Below are positions 18,661 to 26,922 of a stretch of DNA of 64,000 nt, one piece after another. Location: the NCBI GenBank assembly GCA_015075165.1, contig JABTUY010000004.1, positions 248,001 to 312,000 of the forward strand, read 5' to 3'. The position numbers and the translations under genes were made by a program. The first letter of the stretch is position 1, and each line of letters starts with the position of its first letter. Source of the stretch: Ideonella sp. Its GTDB lineage: Bacteria; Pseudomonadota; Gammaproteobacteria; Burkholderiales; Burkholderiaceae_C. A model generated the notes under the pieces. That model searched no databases, was not told where the DNA came from, and was given only the letters and a program-made list of their open reading frames with translations.

Positions 18661-19974
18661 ATGGATGTTGCGCTCCTGATCTTCCTGATCCTGCTGAACG
18701 GGCTGTTCGCGATGTCGGAGATGGCGCTCACCGCCGCCCGCAAGGCGCGGCTGGCGGTGATGGTCGAAGCCGGCGAATCCGGCGCGCAGGCCGCGATCGA
18801 CCTGCACGAGCGACCCACGCAGTGGCTGTCGACCGTGCAGGTCGGCATCACCTCGATCGGCATCCTCAACGGCATCGTCGGCGATGCCGCGTTCTCGGCG
18901 CCGCTGGCGGCGTGGCTGCACGCCGCGGCCGGCGTGCCGCTGAAGGCGGCCGACATCAGCGCCACCGCGCTGGTGGTGCTGATCATCACCTTTCTGACCA
19001 TCATCTTCGGCGAGCTGGTGCCCAAGCGGCTGGGCCAGATGTTTCCCGAGAGCGTGGCGCGCCACGTGGCGCGGCCGATGGAGTGGGCATCGAAGGCAAC
19101 GCGGCCGTTCGTCTGGCTGCTGTCGGCGTGCACCGACACCGTCCTGCGGCTGCTCGGCATCCGCGAATCGAACTCGCGCGCGGTCACCGAAGAGGAGATC
19201 GCCGCCAGCCTCGAGGAGGGCGTCGACGCCGGCGTGATCGAGGCGCACGAGCACCAGATGGTGCGCAACGTGTTCCGTCTCGACGAGCGCCAGATCGGCT
19301 CGATGATGATCCCGCGCGCCGAGATCGCGTGGATCGACGTCGACGCGCCGCTGGCCGACGTGCTGGCGACGATCACCGAGCATGCGCATTCGCGCTTTCC
19401 GGTCTGCCGCGGCGGGCTCGACGACGTGATCGGCGTGCTGCTGGCGCAGCGGCTGCTCGCGCCGCTGGCCGCCGGCCAGACGCCGGTGCTCACCGATCTG
19501 CTGGTGCCGCCAGTGTTCGTGCCCGAGACGCTGTCGGGCATGGAGCTGCTCGAGCACTTTCGCGTGTCGGAGGCGCAGCTGGTGTTCGTGGTCGACGAGT
19601 ACGGCGCGGTGCAGGGCGTGATCACCGTGCGCGACGTGCTCGAGGCGATCACCGGCGAGTTCGCCACGCCGAGCGCCGACGATGCCTGGGCCGTGCAGCG
19701 CGAAGACGGCAGCTGGCTGATGGATGGCCTGATCCCGGTGCACGAGCTGAAAGACCGCCTCGCGCTGAAAGACCTGCCCGAGGAAGACCGCGGCCGCTAC
19801 AACACGCTGGCCGGCATGATCATGCTGCTGCTGGGTCGGCTGCCGGCCACCACCGACCACGTCGAATGGGAGGGCTGGCGCTTCGAAGTGGTCGACCTCG
19901 ACGGCAAGCGAGTCGACAAGGTGCTGGTGGCGCGCCTGCCTGACCCTGCGGCCCCTGAACAGGACGTTCAATGA
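18661..19974 (+). CDS. Hemolysin C/CorC-family membrane protein (CNNM + CBS pair)
   Basis: 437 residues. The N-terminal DUF21/CNNM domain has membrane segments at about 1-20, 55-80 and 95-120 with the conserved GELVPKRLGQ motif; two CBS domains follow (about 200-330, with MMIPRAEIAWIDVDAP and VFVVDEYGAVQGVITVRDVL), then the CorC_HlyC domain (about 345-430). The family is linked to magnesium or cobalt efflux and, loosely, to haemolysis. It overlaps the SapC-family gene by an ATGA junction, so the two are co-translated. Confidence 0.92.
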   Translation: MDVALLIFLILLNGLFAMSEMALTAARKARLAVMVEAGESGAQAAIDLHERPTQWLSTVQVGITSIGILNGIVGDAAFSAPLAAWLHAAAGVPLKAADISATALVVLIITFLTIIFGELVPKRLGQMFPESVARHVARPMEWASKATRPFVWLLSACTDTVLRLLGIRESNSRAVTEEEIAASLEEGVDAGVIEAHEHQMVRNVFRLDERQIGSMMIPRAEIAWIDVDAPLADVLATITEHAHSRFPVCRGGLDDVIGVLLAQRLLAPLAAGQTPVLTDLLVPPVFVPETLSGMELLEHFRVSEAQLVFVVDEYGAVQGVITVRDVLEAITGEFATPSADDAWAVQREDGSWLMDGLIPVHELKDRLALKDLPEEDRGRYNTLAGMIMLLLGRLPATTDHVEWEGWRFEVVDLDGKRVDKVLVARLPDPAAPEQDVQ

Positions 19975-20729
19975 TCCACCCCGACCTGCACCTCAGGCCC
20001 GTGGCGCTCGACCGCGAGCAGCACCGCCTGCTGCGGCTGCGCCGCGACGCGGTCGACCTGTCGCGCTTTGCCGCGCTGAACTCGATGTTCGTGCTGGCCG
20101 GCGAGTTCGGCGAGGCGTGCAAGGACTACCCGCTGGTGTGGGTCGAGGCCGGCACCGATCCCGCCGGTGCGCGTCAGGTGGCACCGGTGGCGGTGTTCGG
20201 CCTCGCGCGCGGCGAGAACCTGTGCATCTCCGGCGGCGCGTGGCGCACGCGCTACGTGCCGCTGGCGCTGCGCTGCTACCCGTTCGCAATGGCCCGTGCG
20301 GGCGAGCAGTTCGCGCTGTGCTACGACAGCGCCGCGCCGTGGTTCTCGGTCACCGAGGGCGAGGCGCTGTTCGCCACCGACGGCGCACCCGGACCGCTGC
20401 TCGCCGAGGTGCGTCGCCAGCTCGAGGCGGCCGAAGCCGAGGTCGAGCGCACGCGGCTGTCCGGGCTGGAGCTGCTGCGGCTCGACCTGCTGCGCCCGAT
20501 GCGCTTCGAGGGCACGATGCCCGGCGGCGAGCCGCTGGTGGTCGACGGCTTCCTCACGCTCGACGAAGAGCGCTTCGCCAAGCTGACCGACGCCGACGTG
20601 CTGGCGCTGCACAAGACCGGCCTGCTGGCGCTGCTGGTGGCGCACGGCCTGTCGCTGTCGAACATGCACCGGCTGACCGACTGGCGCGCGCAGGCGCGCG
20701 CGGCGACCCAGCCCGCCGCGGCGGGCTGA
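19971..20729 (+). CDS. SapC-family protein
   Basis: 252 residues with the family pattern: N-terminal FAALNSMFVLAGEFGEACKD, a central YPFAMAR and WFSVTEGEALFA..DG segment, and C-terminal FLTLDEERFAKLTDADV. Proteins of this SapC family (named from an S-layer locus) occur in many proteobacteria, often beside TonB-dependent receptors or hydroxylases; no reaction is established. No signal peptide or membrane helix is seen. Start ATG 19971 overlaps the stop of the CorC-like gene. It is unrelated to the SapC peptide-transport permease. Confidence 0.85.
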   Translation: MIHPDLHLRPVALDREQHRLLRLRRDAVDLSRFAALNSMFVLAGEFGEACKDYPLVWVEAGTDPAGARQVAPVAVFGLARGENLCISGGAWRTRYVPLALRCYPFAMARAGEQFALCYDSAAPWFSVTEGEALFATDGAPGPLLAEVRRQLEAAEAEVERTRLSGLELLRLDLLRPMRFEGTMPGGEPLVVDGFLTLDEERFAKLTDADVLALHKTGLLALLVAHGLSLSNMHRLTDWRAQARAATQPAAAG

Positions 20730-20765
20730 GCGCGCGCCGACGCCGCGCCCGGCGAGAGCGTCAAC

Positions 20766-20840
20766 CGCGCGCCCGCACGAGCACCCGAAACGCACGCCCG
20801 CACGAGCACCCGAACCGCACACCCGCGCGAGCACCTGAGC
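20766..20840. repeat. Three tandem copies of a 25-bp unit
   Basis: Three consecutive 25-bp units (20766-20790, 20791-20815, 20816-20840) share CGCACGAGCACC-like cores with a few substitutions, and a partial fourth copy follows. They lie between the convergent ends of the SapC-family gene and ribH. No gene is encoded. Confidence 0.75.
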
Positions 20841-20857
20841 CGCACCCGCGCCGGGGT

Positions 20858-21346
20858 TCAGGCCGGCAGCAACGCCTCGTGCGCGGCCAGCGTTGCCACG
20901 CACGCGCGTGCGGCCTCGCGCCCCTTGAGCGCCAGGTGCTCGGCGAAGAAGCGCGCGTGCACCTCGTGCTCGTGGAAGGCCTGCGGCGTCAGCACCGCCG
21001 ACAGCACCGGCACGTCGCTGTCGAGCTGCACGCGCATCAGGCCGTCGATCACCGCGTGGGCCACGAACTCGTGGCGGTAGATGCCGCCGTCGACGACCAG
21101 CGCGCAGGCGACGATCGCCGCATAGCGCCCCGAGCGCACGAGCGAGCGCGCCAGCAACGGGATCTCGAACGCGCCGGGCACTTCGTGGCGATCGATCTCG
21201 GCGGCGTCGACGCCGAGCGTGACCAGCTCCGCGAACAGCGCGTCGCGTGTGCGGACCACGAGGTCGGCGTGCCAGCTCGCGCTGATCACCGCCACTTTGC
21301 GCGGCCGATGGCCGACGATGGGGAACGATTTCGGATACTGATTCAT
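20858..21346 (-). CDS. ribH: 6,7-dimethyl-8-ribityllumazine synthase, type II (RibH2)
   Basis: 162 residues. It condenses 5-amino-6-ribitylaminouracil with 3,4-dihydroxy-2-butanone 4-phosphate in riboflavin synthesis. The segments SASWHADLV, VPGAFEIPLLARSLVRSGRY, DGGIYRHEFVAHAVIDGLM and VPVLSAVLTPQAFHEH match the decameric type II enzyme of Brucella/Mesorhizobium better than the classic RibH, which has GTVIRG and AxHFE motifs. GGAG eight bases before ATG 21346 favours MNQ as the start over the ATG at 21358. An FMN riboswitch lies about 95 bp upstream, so expression should fall when FMN is abundant. Confidence 0.93.
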   Translation of the reverse strand: MNQYPKSFPIVGHRPRKVAVISASWHADLVVRTRDALFAELVTLGVDAAEIDRHEVPGAFEIPLLARSLVRSGRYAAIVACALVVDGGIYRHEFVAHAVIDGLMRVQLDSDVPVLSAVLTPQAFHEHEVHARFFAEHLALKGREAARACVATLAAHEALLPA

Positions 21347-21439
21347 GGTGGACTCCAATGCGATTGGCTACCTGAATCAGGGCGCACGAATCCACGCCGG
21401 CGCACGCTGGCATGCCGCGCGGCCGGCGCAGATGTCGCG

Positions 21440-21603
21440 CTCTCTTTCATCCGGACTGTGACCGTCGGCCCCGGGTTCGCACCGGGTCTGCTGACCCTGC
21501 GGCGACGCATCGCGGCCACCGCAGGCGCTCGCGGGCTGACGCGACGCCGAAGCCCCGCGCATCACCGCCGGTGGGGAGTTCCACCCCGCCCTGAGAACGC
21601 ACC
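21440..21603 (-). promoter_or_regulatory. FMN riboswitch (RFN element) upstream of ribH
   Basis: On the minus strand the conserved RFN blocks appear in order: TTCTCAGGGCGGGGTGGAA, CTCCCCACCGGCGGT, AGCCCGCGAGCG, GGTCAGCAGACCCGGTG, AACCCGGGGCCGACGGTCA and AGTCCGGATGAAAGAGAG. Together they make the six-helix junction that binds FMN. The expression platform is the roughly 95 bp before the ribH start. The variable P3-side stem is relatively long. Confidence 0.96.
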
Positions 21604-21747
21604 GGCACCTGCGGCGCCGGCGGCTGCAGTCTAGGCCGTGTCGCACGGCCGCGGTGTCGTCGCAGCGACAGCGCGCCGTGCGCCGTCGACGCGTGCTACC
21701 GTTTGCCCCGGCGCCTGCACCGCGGCGCGCAACGAACGGAGATGCAG

Positions 21748-22527
21748 ATGGCCGATGACCCGCTGGTGCTGGTCGCCCAAACGGGCGCTGTGCGCACGCT
21801 GACGCTGAACCGCCCGGCGGCGTTGAACAGCTTCACCGCGGCGATGCACCGCGAACTGCGCGCGGCGCTAGACGCCGTCGCGGCCGATACTGGCGTGCGC
21901 TGCCTGGTGCTCACCGGTGCAGGCCGTGGCTTCTGCGCCGGGCAGGATCTGAACGACGCCGAGGGCGGCTTCGATGCCGGCGAGGTCATCGAGCGCCTGT
22001 ACAAGCCGCTGGTGCTGCGCATCGCGTCGATGCCGGTGCCGGTGATCGCGATGGTCAACGGCGTGGCCGCCGGCGCCGGCGCGAACATCGCGCTCGGCTG
22101 CGACATCGTGATCGCCGCGCGCTCGGCCAGCTTCATCCAGGCGTTCTCGAAGATCGCGTTGATACCCGATGCCGGCGGCACCTGGCTGCTGCCGCGACTG
22201 GTCGGCCGTGCCAAGGCGCTCGGCCTGGCGCTCACCGGCGACAAGCTGCCGGCCGAAGCGGCCGAGCGCCTGGGCCTGATCTGGGCCGTGGTCGACGACG
22301 CCGCGCTCACCGAGCAGACGATGGCGCTTGCGCAGCGGCTGGCCGCGATGTCGGTGAAGGCGCTCGCGGCGACGCGGCGTGCGCTCGACGACGCGACGAT
22401 GCTCGACCTCGCGGCGGCGTTGTCGAACGAGGCGCGCGTGCAGGGCGAGCTGGCGCGCGGCGCCGATTTCCGGGAGGGCGTGGCCGCGTTCCTCGACAAG
22501 CGCAGCGCGAAGTTCAGCGACCGCTGA
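21748..22527 (+). CDS. paaG: PaaG-like enoyl-CoA hydratase/isomerase
   Basis: 259 residues of the crotonase fold. Oxyanion-hole and catalytic segments: VLTGAGRGFCAGQDLND (about 55-72), MVNGVAAGAGANIALGCDIV (about 107-126) and SKIALIPDAGGTWLLPRLVG with the catalytic acidic residue. The GFCAGQDLN motif and the REGVAAFLDKRSAKF ending resemble PaaG, the isomerase that turns ring-epoxyphenylacetyl-CoA into the oxepin form. No other paa gene is near, so it may serve another aromatic acyl-CoA route with the adjacent monooxygenase. The ATG at 21748 has GGAG at correct spacing; an ATG six bases upstream abuts it. Confidence 0.8.
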   Translation: MADDPLVLVAQTGAVRTLTLNRPAALNSFTAAMHRELRAALDAVAADTGVRCLVLTGAGRGFCAGQDLNDAEGGFDAGEVIERLYKPLVLRIASMPVPVIAMVNGVAAGAGANIALGCDIVIAARSASFIQAFSKIALIPDAGGTWLLPRLVGRAKALGLALTGDKLPAEAAERLGLIWAVVDDAALTEQTMALAQRLAAMSVKALAATRRALDDATMLDLAAALSNEARVQGELARGADFREGVAAFLDKRSAKFSDR

Positions 22528-22532
22528 AGGCC

Positions 22533-23681
22533 ATGCAGGTCGAGATCCTCGGCGGCGGGCCGGCAGGGCTGACGCTCGCGATTGCGCTGAAGCTGCACGA
22601 AGCGTCGCACCGCGTGCGCGTGGTCGAGCGCGGGCCGCGCGGCGCCACCTGGGGCTTCGGCGTGGTCTTCTCCGATCGCGCGCTCGACTTCCTGCGCGCC
22701 GACGCGCCGACGCTGCACGCGCTGCTGGCGCCGCGGATGCAGTCGTGGCGCGATCTGACGATCGTCCACGATGGCACGCGCGTGCCGATCGGCGGCAACG
22801 GCTTCGCATCGATCGGCCGGCTCGAGCTGCTGACGCTGCTGCAGCACGAGGCCGAGCGACTGGGCGTGACGCTCGAATTCGACCGCGCGCTGTCCGACGT
22901 GAACGAGCTGGGCACGGCCGACCTCTACGTCGCGGCCGACGGCGTGTTCTCCGCCTCGCGCGACGCGCGCGCCGCCGCGTTCGGCACGCGCATCGACTGG
23001 GGCCGCAACCGCTTCGTGTGGTACGGCACCACGCTGCCGTTCGACACGCTGACGCTCACGTTCCGGCAGCACGCGCTCGGCGTGTTCTGCGCCCACCACT
23101 ACCGCTACGCGCGCGATCGCAGCACCTTCCTGGTCGAGGTCGACGAGGCCACCGCCGAACGCGCCGGCGTCGAGGCGATGGACGAGGCCGCCAGCCTGGC
23201 GCTGTGCGAGCAGGTGTTCGCGGCCGATCTGCACGGCCACCGGCTGCTGTCGAACCGCTCGACGTGGCGGCGCTTTCCGATCGTGCACAACGCGCGCTTC
23301 GCCGCCGGCCGCACGGTGCTGATCGGCGATGCGCTGCGCAGCGCGCACTTCTCGATCGGCTCGGGTACGCGGCTGGCGATGGAAGACGCGATCGCGCTGG
23401 CGCGCGCGCTGCGCGACGAACCCGATGTCGACCGCGCGCTGCTGCGCTACCAGGCCGAGCGCGAGCCGCCGATGCGCAAGATCAGCGACGCCGCGCGCAT
23501 CAGCCTGTGCTGGTACGAGCGCATGGGCGAGATGATGGCGCTCGACCCGCACGAGTTCGCCTACGGCTACATGACGCGCAGCGGCCGCGTCGACCATGCC
23601 GAGGTGCGCCGCCGCGATCCGCGCCTGGCGGCGGCCTACGAACGCCTGCACCCCGAACGCTTCGGAGAATCGAGCCCATGA
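22533..23681 (+). CDS. FAD-dependent aromatic monooxygenase (salicylyl-CoA/anthraniloyl-CoA hydroxylase-like)
   Basis: 382 residues. The FAD-binding Rossmann fold opens with EILGGGPAGLTLAIALKL (GxGxxG form); TWGFGVVFSD after the ERG strand is characteristic of salicylyl-CoA 5-hydroxylase and the monooxygenase half of 2-aminobenzoyl-CoA monooxygenase/reductase. The GD motif VLIGDALRSAHFSIGSGTRL that binds the FAD ribityl chain is present at about 265. It lies 5 bp after the PaaG-like gene and overlaps the FMN reductase, so a three-gene operon acting on an aromatic acyl-CoA is likely. The exact substrate is not determined. Confidence 0.82.
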   Translation: MQVEILGGGPAGLTLAIALKLHEASHRVRVVERGPRGATWGFGVVFSDRALDFLRADAPTLHALLAPRMQSWRDLTIVHDGTRVPIGGNGFASIGRLELLTLLQHEAERLGVTLEFDRALSDVNELGTADLYVAADGVFSASRDARAAAFGTRIDWGRNRFVWYGTTLPFDTLTLTFRQHALGVFCAHHYRYARDRSTFLVEVDEATAERAGVEAMDEAASLALCEQVFAADLHGHRLLSNRSTWRRFPIVHNARFAAGRTVLIGDALRSAHFSIGSGTRLAMEDAIALARALRDEPDVDRALLRYQAEREPPMRKISDAARISLCWYERMGEMMALDPHEFAYGYMTRSGRVDHAEVRRRDPRLAAAYERLHPERFGESSP

Positions 23682-24256
23682 CCGCACCGACCTCGCAGCC
23701 ACTCGATGTGGCGCTGATCATCGGCAGCCTGCGCCGCGCGTCGTGGAGCCGCCGCGTCGCGCACGAGATGAAGGCGCTGGTGCCGCCGACGCTCGCGCTG
23801 CGCGAGGTGGGCACCGGCGAGCTGCCGCTGTACAACGAAGACCTGGAGGCGTCGCCGCCGGCTGCGTGGACGGCGTTTCGCGCCGACGTGCGGCGCGCCG
23901 ACGGGTTGCTGATCGTCACGCCGGAGTACAACCGCTCGATGCCGGGCAACCTGAAGAACGCAATCGACGTCGGTTCGCGGCCGTCGGGCCGCAACGTGTT
24001 CGACGGCAAGCCGGTGGGCGTGGCCAGCCTCAGCGCGGGCCTGCTCGGCGGCATGGCCGCCAATCACGATCTGCGCAAGTCGCTGGCGGTGCTCAATGCG
24101 ATGTCGATGCCGCAGCCCGAGCTGATGCTGAGCCGTGCCGCCACGCTGTTCGAAGGCGATGCCGGCGCCGGCCCGCTGGCGCCGACGACGCGCGAGGCGA
24201 TCGGCAAGTTCCTGCACGCGCTCGACGCGTGGATGCGGCGGCTGATTGTGGCCTGA
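23678..24256 (+). CDS. NADPH-dependent FMN reductase
   Basis: 192 residues with a flavodoxin-like fold: N-terminal IIGSLRRASWSRRVA phosphate-binding loop, the LIVTPEYNRSMPGNLKNAID motif (about 85-105) that defines the family, and VASLSAGLLGG. It reduces FMN or quinones with NAD(P)H. ATG 23678 overlaps the stop of the monooxygenase gene (ATGA), so co-translation is expected, and it may supply reduced flavin or protect against quinones formed by the operon. Soluble, no signal peptide. Confidence 0.92.
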   Translation: MTAPTSQPLDVALIIGSLRRASWSRRVAHEMKALVPPTLALREVGTGELPLYNEDLEASPPAAWTAFRADVRRADGLLIVTPEYNRSMPGNLKNAIDVGSRPSGRNVFDGKPVGVASLSAGLLGGMAANHDLRKSLAVLNAMSMPQPELMLSRAATLFEGDAGAGPLAPTTREAIGKFLHALDAWMRRLIVA

Positions 24257-24391
24257 GCCCGCGCCCGCGGCGCGGCGGCACGACGCCGCGGTGTCGGCGC
24301 GCGTGTCAGATGAAACGATGCGGCCGCATCGCCGTCACGCGCCCGACACCGCACGGCCGCATGCTCCTCAACGTCCACCGAGGAGCGCGTC

Positions 24392-24562
24392 ATGGCACCG
24401 ATCATCCCGACCTACAGACCCATCGTGACGGCCGCACGTGCGGCTGTCGTCGTCGCGATCGCGGCGGTGGCCTGCAGCGTGTTCCTGGTGTTCAGCCCCG
24501 CGGTGCACGCCGCATCGGCCCCGGTGCCGGCGCCCGCTGCCTGCGACCACCGGCCGGCGTAG
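24392..24562 (+). CDS. Small single-span membrane protein, 56 aa
   Basis: A short gene with a strong AGGAG ribosome site eight bases before ATG 24392. It encodes 56 residues: a basic N-terminus, one hydrophobic helix (about 13-38, AARAAVVVAIAAVACSVFLV) and a short Ala/Pro-rich tail. It could be a signal-anchored or secreted small protein. It is followed by the DUF2917 gene 125 bp later. No family is recognised. The ribosome site and the clean start support it as real. Confidence 0.6.
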   Translation: MAPIIPTYRPIVTAARAAVVVAIAAVACSVFLVFSPAVHAASAPVPAPAACDHRPA

Positions 24563-24687
24563 GGGTTCGCGCAGCGCCGGGGCGTTGCGCCTGAAACCCG
24601 GCGCCTGCCGCAGCGACATCGCGGCGCAGCGCGCCGCAGCGACGATGCACGCCAGGCCGGCGCCGGCAAGCCGGGTGGGAGCATGCG

Positions 24688-25017
24688 ATGGATGATTCGT
24701 TGGGCCAGGCGTTGATCCGGTTGCGCAAGGGCGCCGTGCACCGCCTGCCGGGCCAGCGCGGCGACGGCGTGGCCGTGTTCGAAGGCGAGGTGTGGATCAC
24801 CGAAGACGGTTCGCGCACCGACACCATTCTCGAGGCTGGCCAGAGCCAGGCGTTCGGCAGCGATGGCAACCTGGTCGTGCAGGCGTTCGCCGATGCAGTG
24901 CTGATCCGGTTTCGCGGCGTCGAGCCCGCGGCCGCCGTGGCGGTAGCGCCGCAGCCGCGTGATGCCACGCTGGCTGCGGAGGCCGACGACGATACGGTGC
25001 ATCGCCATGCCCGCTGA
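24688..25017 (+). CDS. DUF2917-domain protein
   Basis: 109 residues. The segment RLRKGAVHRLPGQRGDGVAVFEGEVWITEDGS and the closing LEAGQSQAF are the cupin-like signature of DUF2917, a small domain frequent in Burkholderiales and of unknown function; the WITEDGS core and the glycine pattern suggest a small beta barrel. It overlaps the GNAT gene by 11 bp. A GGGAG ribosome site precedes ATG 24688. Confidence 0.8.
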   Translation: MDDSLGQALIRLRKGAVHRLPGQRGDGVAVFEGEVWITEDGSRTDTILEAGQSQAFGSDGNLVVQAFADAVLIRFRGVEPAAAVAVAPQPRDATLAAEADDDTVHRHAR

Positions 25018-25627
25018 AGCCGGCCACCCGGCCGCGCTGTGGTTCGTCGGCACGCGTTGCCGCCCGCTGTGGGTGCGGCCGATCGTGCGCGACGATGCCG
25101 GCGCGTTCGCAGACTTCGTGGCGGCGCTGTCGCCGCCATCACGGCGGCAGCGCTTCCATACCGCGGTGACCGAGCTGTCCCCCACCTGGCTGCGCCTGCT
25201 GGCGCAGCCCGACGCGGCCACCGACCTCGCGCTGGTGGCCGTCGCGTGGCAGCAGGGCGCGCCGCAGATCGTGGCCGAGGCGCGCTACGCCGTCGACCGC
25301 TTTGCCGACCCGGCACAGCGCGAGTTCGCGCTCGCGGTGGCCGATGGCTGGCAGCACCAGGGGCTGGGTCGCCGCTTGTTGCGCGCGCTCACCGGTGAAG
25401 CCGCGCGCCACGGCGTACAGCAACTGGTCGGCGATGTGCTGCGCGACAACCAGCCAATGCTGCAACTCGCCGCGCGCGAGGGTTTCGCGCCCACTGGGCA
25501 TCCCGACGACGCGCGGCTGCTGCGCATGACGCGGTCGCTGCAGGTCAGCGCCGGGCCGGCAGCGGCGGCCCAGCCGCTGTTCGGTGGGGTGCCGCGCGCA
25601 GCGCCCGCAGCGACCGGTGCGCATTGA
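25007..25627 (+). CDS. GNAT-family N-acetyltransferase
   Basis: 206 residues. The core is at about 27-180: the RPIVRDDAGAFADFVAALSP start, EARYAVD strand, and the acetyl-CoA-binding loop VADGWQHQGLGRRLLRALT (Q/RxxGxG/A form). The N- and C-terminal extensions are Pro/Ala-rich. The first part resembles the acetyltransferase domain attached to some acyl-CoA synthetase-type or stress proteins. The acceptor is unknown. ATG 25007 overlaps the DUF2917 gene; the pair is probably co-expressed. Confidence 0.83.
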   Translation: MPAEAGHPAALWFVGTRCRPLWVRPIVRDDAGAFADFVAALSPPSRRQRFHTAVTELSPTWLRLLAQPDAATDLALVAVAWQQGAPQIVAEARYAVDRFADPAQREFALAVADGWQHQGLGRRLLRALTGEAARHGVQQLVGDVLRDNQPMLQLAAREGFAPTGHPDDARLLRMTRSLQVSAGPAAAAQPLFGGVPRAAPAATGAH

Positions 25628-25673
25628 ATTGCACGCACGGCAGCGCACCGCCGGCACGACGCACGAGGACGCG

Positions 25674-26264
25674 ATGACGACGATGAGCGCTGTGGCGACC
25701 GCGCCGGCGAGCGCCGGCGCACCGACGCAGGCCGAGCTGGCGCGCGAGCGCGACTACCTGTTGCGCGTGGCGCGCCGGCAGTTGCGCGACGGCTCGCTGG
25801 CCGAGGATGTCGTCCACGATGCGCTGCTGTCGGCGTTGCAGGCGCGCAGTGCGTTCGCCGGGCGCTCCAGCCTGCGCACCTGGCTGACGTCGATCCTGCA
25901 CCACCGCATGGCCGATACGCTGCGGCGCGAGCGTCGCGTGTCGGGCAACGGCGACGCCGGTGCGGCGCCGGCGCTCGATGACGACGACGCGGCGCTGCCG
26001 GCGGCCGCGGTCGACGATCGCGATCCGGCGCGGCGGCTGGCGGCGAAGCAGGCGCTGGCGAAGCTCGCCGCCGAGCTGCAGCGGCTGCCACCGCTGGCGG
26101 CGCAGGTGCTGCTGCTGCGCAGGATCGAAGGGCGCAGCAACGACGAGACTGCGGCCCAGCTGCAGCTCGACCCGCTGCGCGTGCCCGCGATCCTGCACCG
26201 TGCGCTGGTGCGGTTGAAGCGCGGGCTCGACGGGCATGGCGCCGCGGCCGCGCGTGTCGATTGA
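25674..26264 (+). CDS. ECF-type RNA polymerase sigma factor
   Basis: 196 residues. Region 2 is at about 25-90 (ERDYLLRVARRQLRDGSLAEDVVHDALLSALQ, then FAGRSSLRTWLTSILHHRMADTLRRERR) and region 4 at about 120-185 (LQRLPPLAAQVLLLRRIEGRSNDETAAQLQ...HRALVRLKRGL). The linker carries an Asp/Ala-rich stretch. It lies 119 bp upstream of a DUF4148 protein gene with an AAGGAG site. No anti-sigma factor gene is adjacent, so control is not by a neighbouring membrane anti-sigma protein. GAGG precedes ATG 25674. Confidence 0.9.
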   Translation: MTTMSAVATAPASAGAPTQAELARERDYLLRVARRQLRDGSLAEDVVHDALLSALQARSAFAGRSSLRTWLTSILHHRMADTLRRERRVSGNGDAGAAPALDDDDAALPAAAVDDRDPARRLAAKQALAKLAAELQRLPPLAAQVLLLRRIEGRSNDETAAQLQLDPLRVPAILHRALVRLKRGLDGHGAAAARVD

Positions 26265-26383
26265 AACCCGCGCCGCCGCGCCATCGGTGTGATCTTGCGC
26301 CGCACCGAACGACTCATCTGCAGGAGCGCACGACGCGCTGCCGAGTTCTTTCCCTGCAACCCGTTCCACGAAGGAGTGTTCAC

Positions 26384-26761
26384 ATGAGAGCCATCATCCA
26401 TCGCAATGCAATCGTCGCCGCTGTGTTGACGGTGTTGGGCGGCGTCGCGCTGGCGCAGCCGGTCGACGGCGCGCAGCTGCGCGGCGAGCTGGCGTTCGTC
26501 GAGGCGACGTCTGCCCCGATCGATGCCACGCGCTCGACGGCGGCGGTGCGCGCCGAGACGGTCGCGGCGATCGCGGCCGGCACCATCGCGCACGGCGAGG
26601 CCAACCTGGCCGCGCCGGTGTTCGCGTCGCGCGAGTCCCGCGCCGCGGTCAACGCCGAGACGGTCGCGGCGATCCGCCTGCAACTGATCGCGCGCGGCGA
26701 TGCGCCGCTGCCGGCGTCGACGGCGCGCGAGGCCGGGCAGGTTCGCCTCGCCACACGCTGA
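26384..26761 (+). CDS. DUF4148-like secreted protein with internal duplication
   Basis: 125 residues with a signal peptide (to about residue 25, VLGGVALAQP). The mature protein contains two related segments, VRAETVAAIAAGTIAHGEAN and VNAETVAAIRLQLIARGDAP, each ending near a Pro/Ala stretch; this duplicated R/N-AETVAA motif is seen in DUF4148-type small periplasmic proteins of Burkholderiales. The start has AAGGAG. It follows the sigma factor, but 119 bp separate them, so it may have its own promoter or be a target of the sigma factor. The function is unknown. Confidence 0.7.
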   Translation: MRAIIHRNAIVAAVLTVLGGVALAQPVDGAQLRGELAFVEATSAPIDATRSTAAVRAETVAAIAAGTIAHGEANLAAPVFASRESRAAVNAETVAAIRLQLIARGDAPLPASTAREAGQVRLATR

Positions 26762-26922
26762 GCGGCGGCGCCGAGGGCACCGGCGGCGCGCCGCCGGTGC
26801 CCGGCCGCCGCGTGTTGCAAATGCAATCTGCACTGCAACCCCGGTAACCCCCGGGTAGCCGGCGACGGCGAAGCTCTGGACCGGCCGCTGGACGAGCGGC
26901 AACGAATCGAAGGAGGCAGACC

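Noticed and set aside
19971..20729. SapC as part of a peptide uptake ABC system
   Set aside because: The sequence is soluble and lacks permease helices; it belongs to the unrelated SapC family, and no other sap genes are adjacent.
21748..24256. Phenylacetate degradation cluster
   Set aside because: Only the PaaG-like isomerase fits; the epoxidase subunits, ligase and ring hydrolase genes are absent, and the partner is a flavin monooxygenase.
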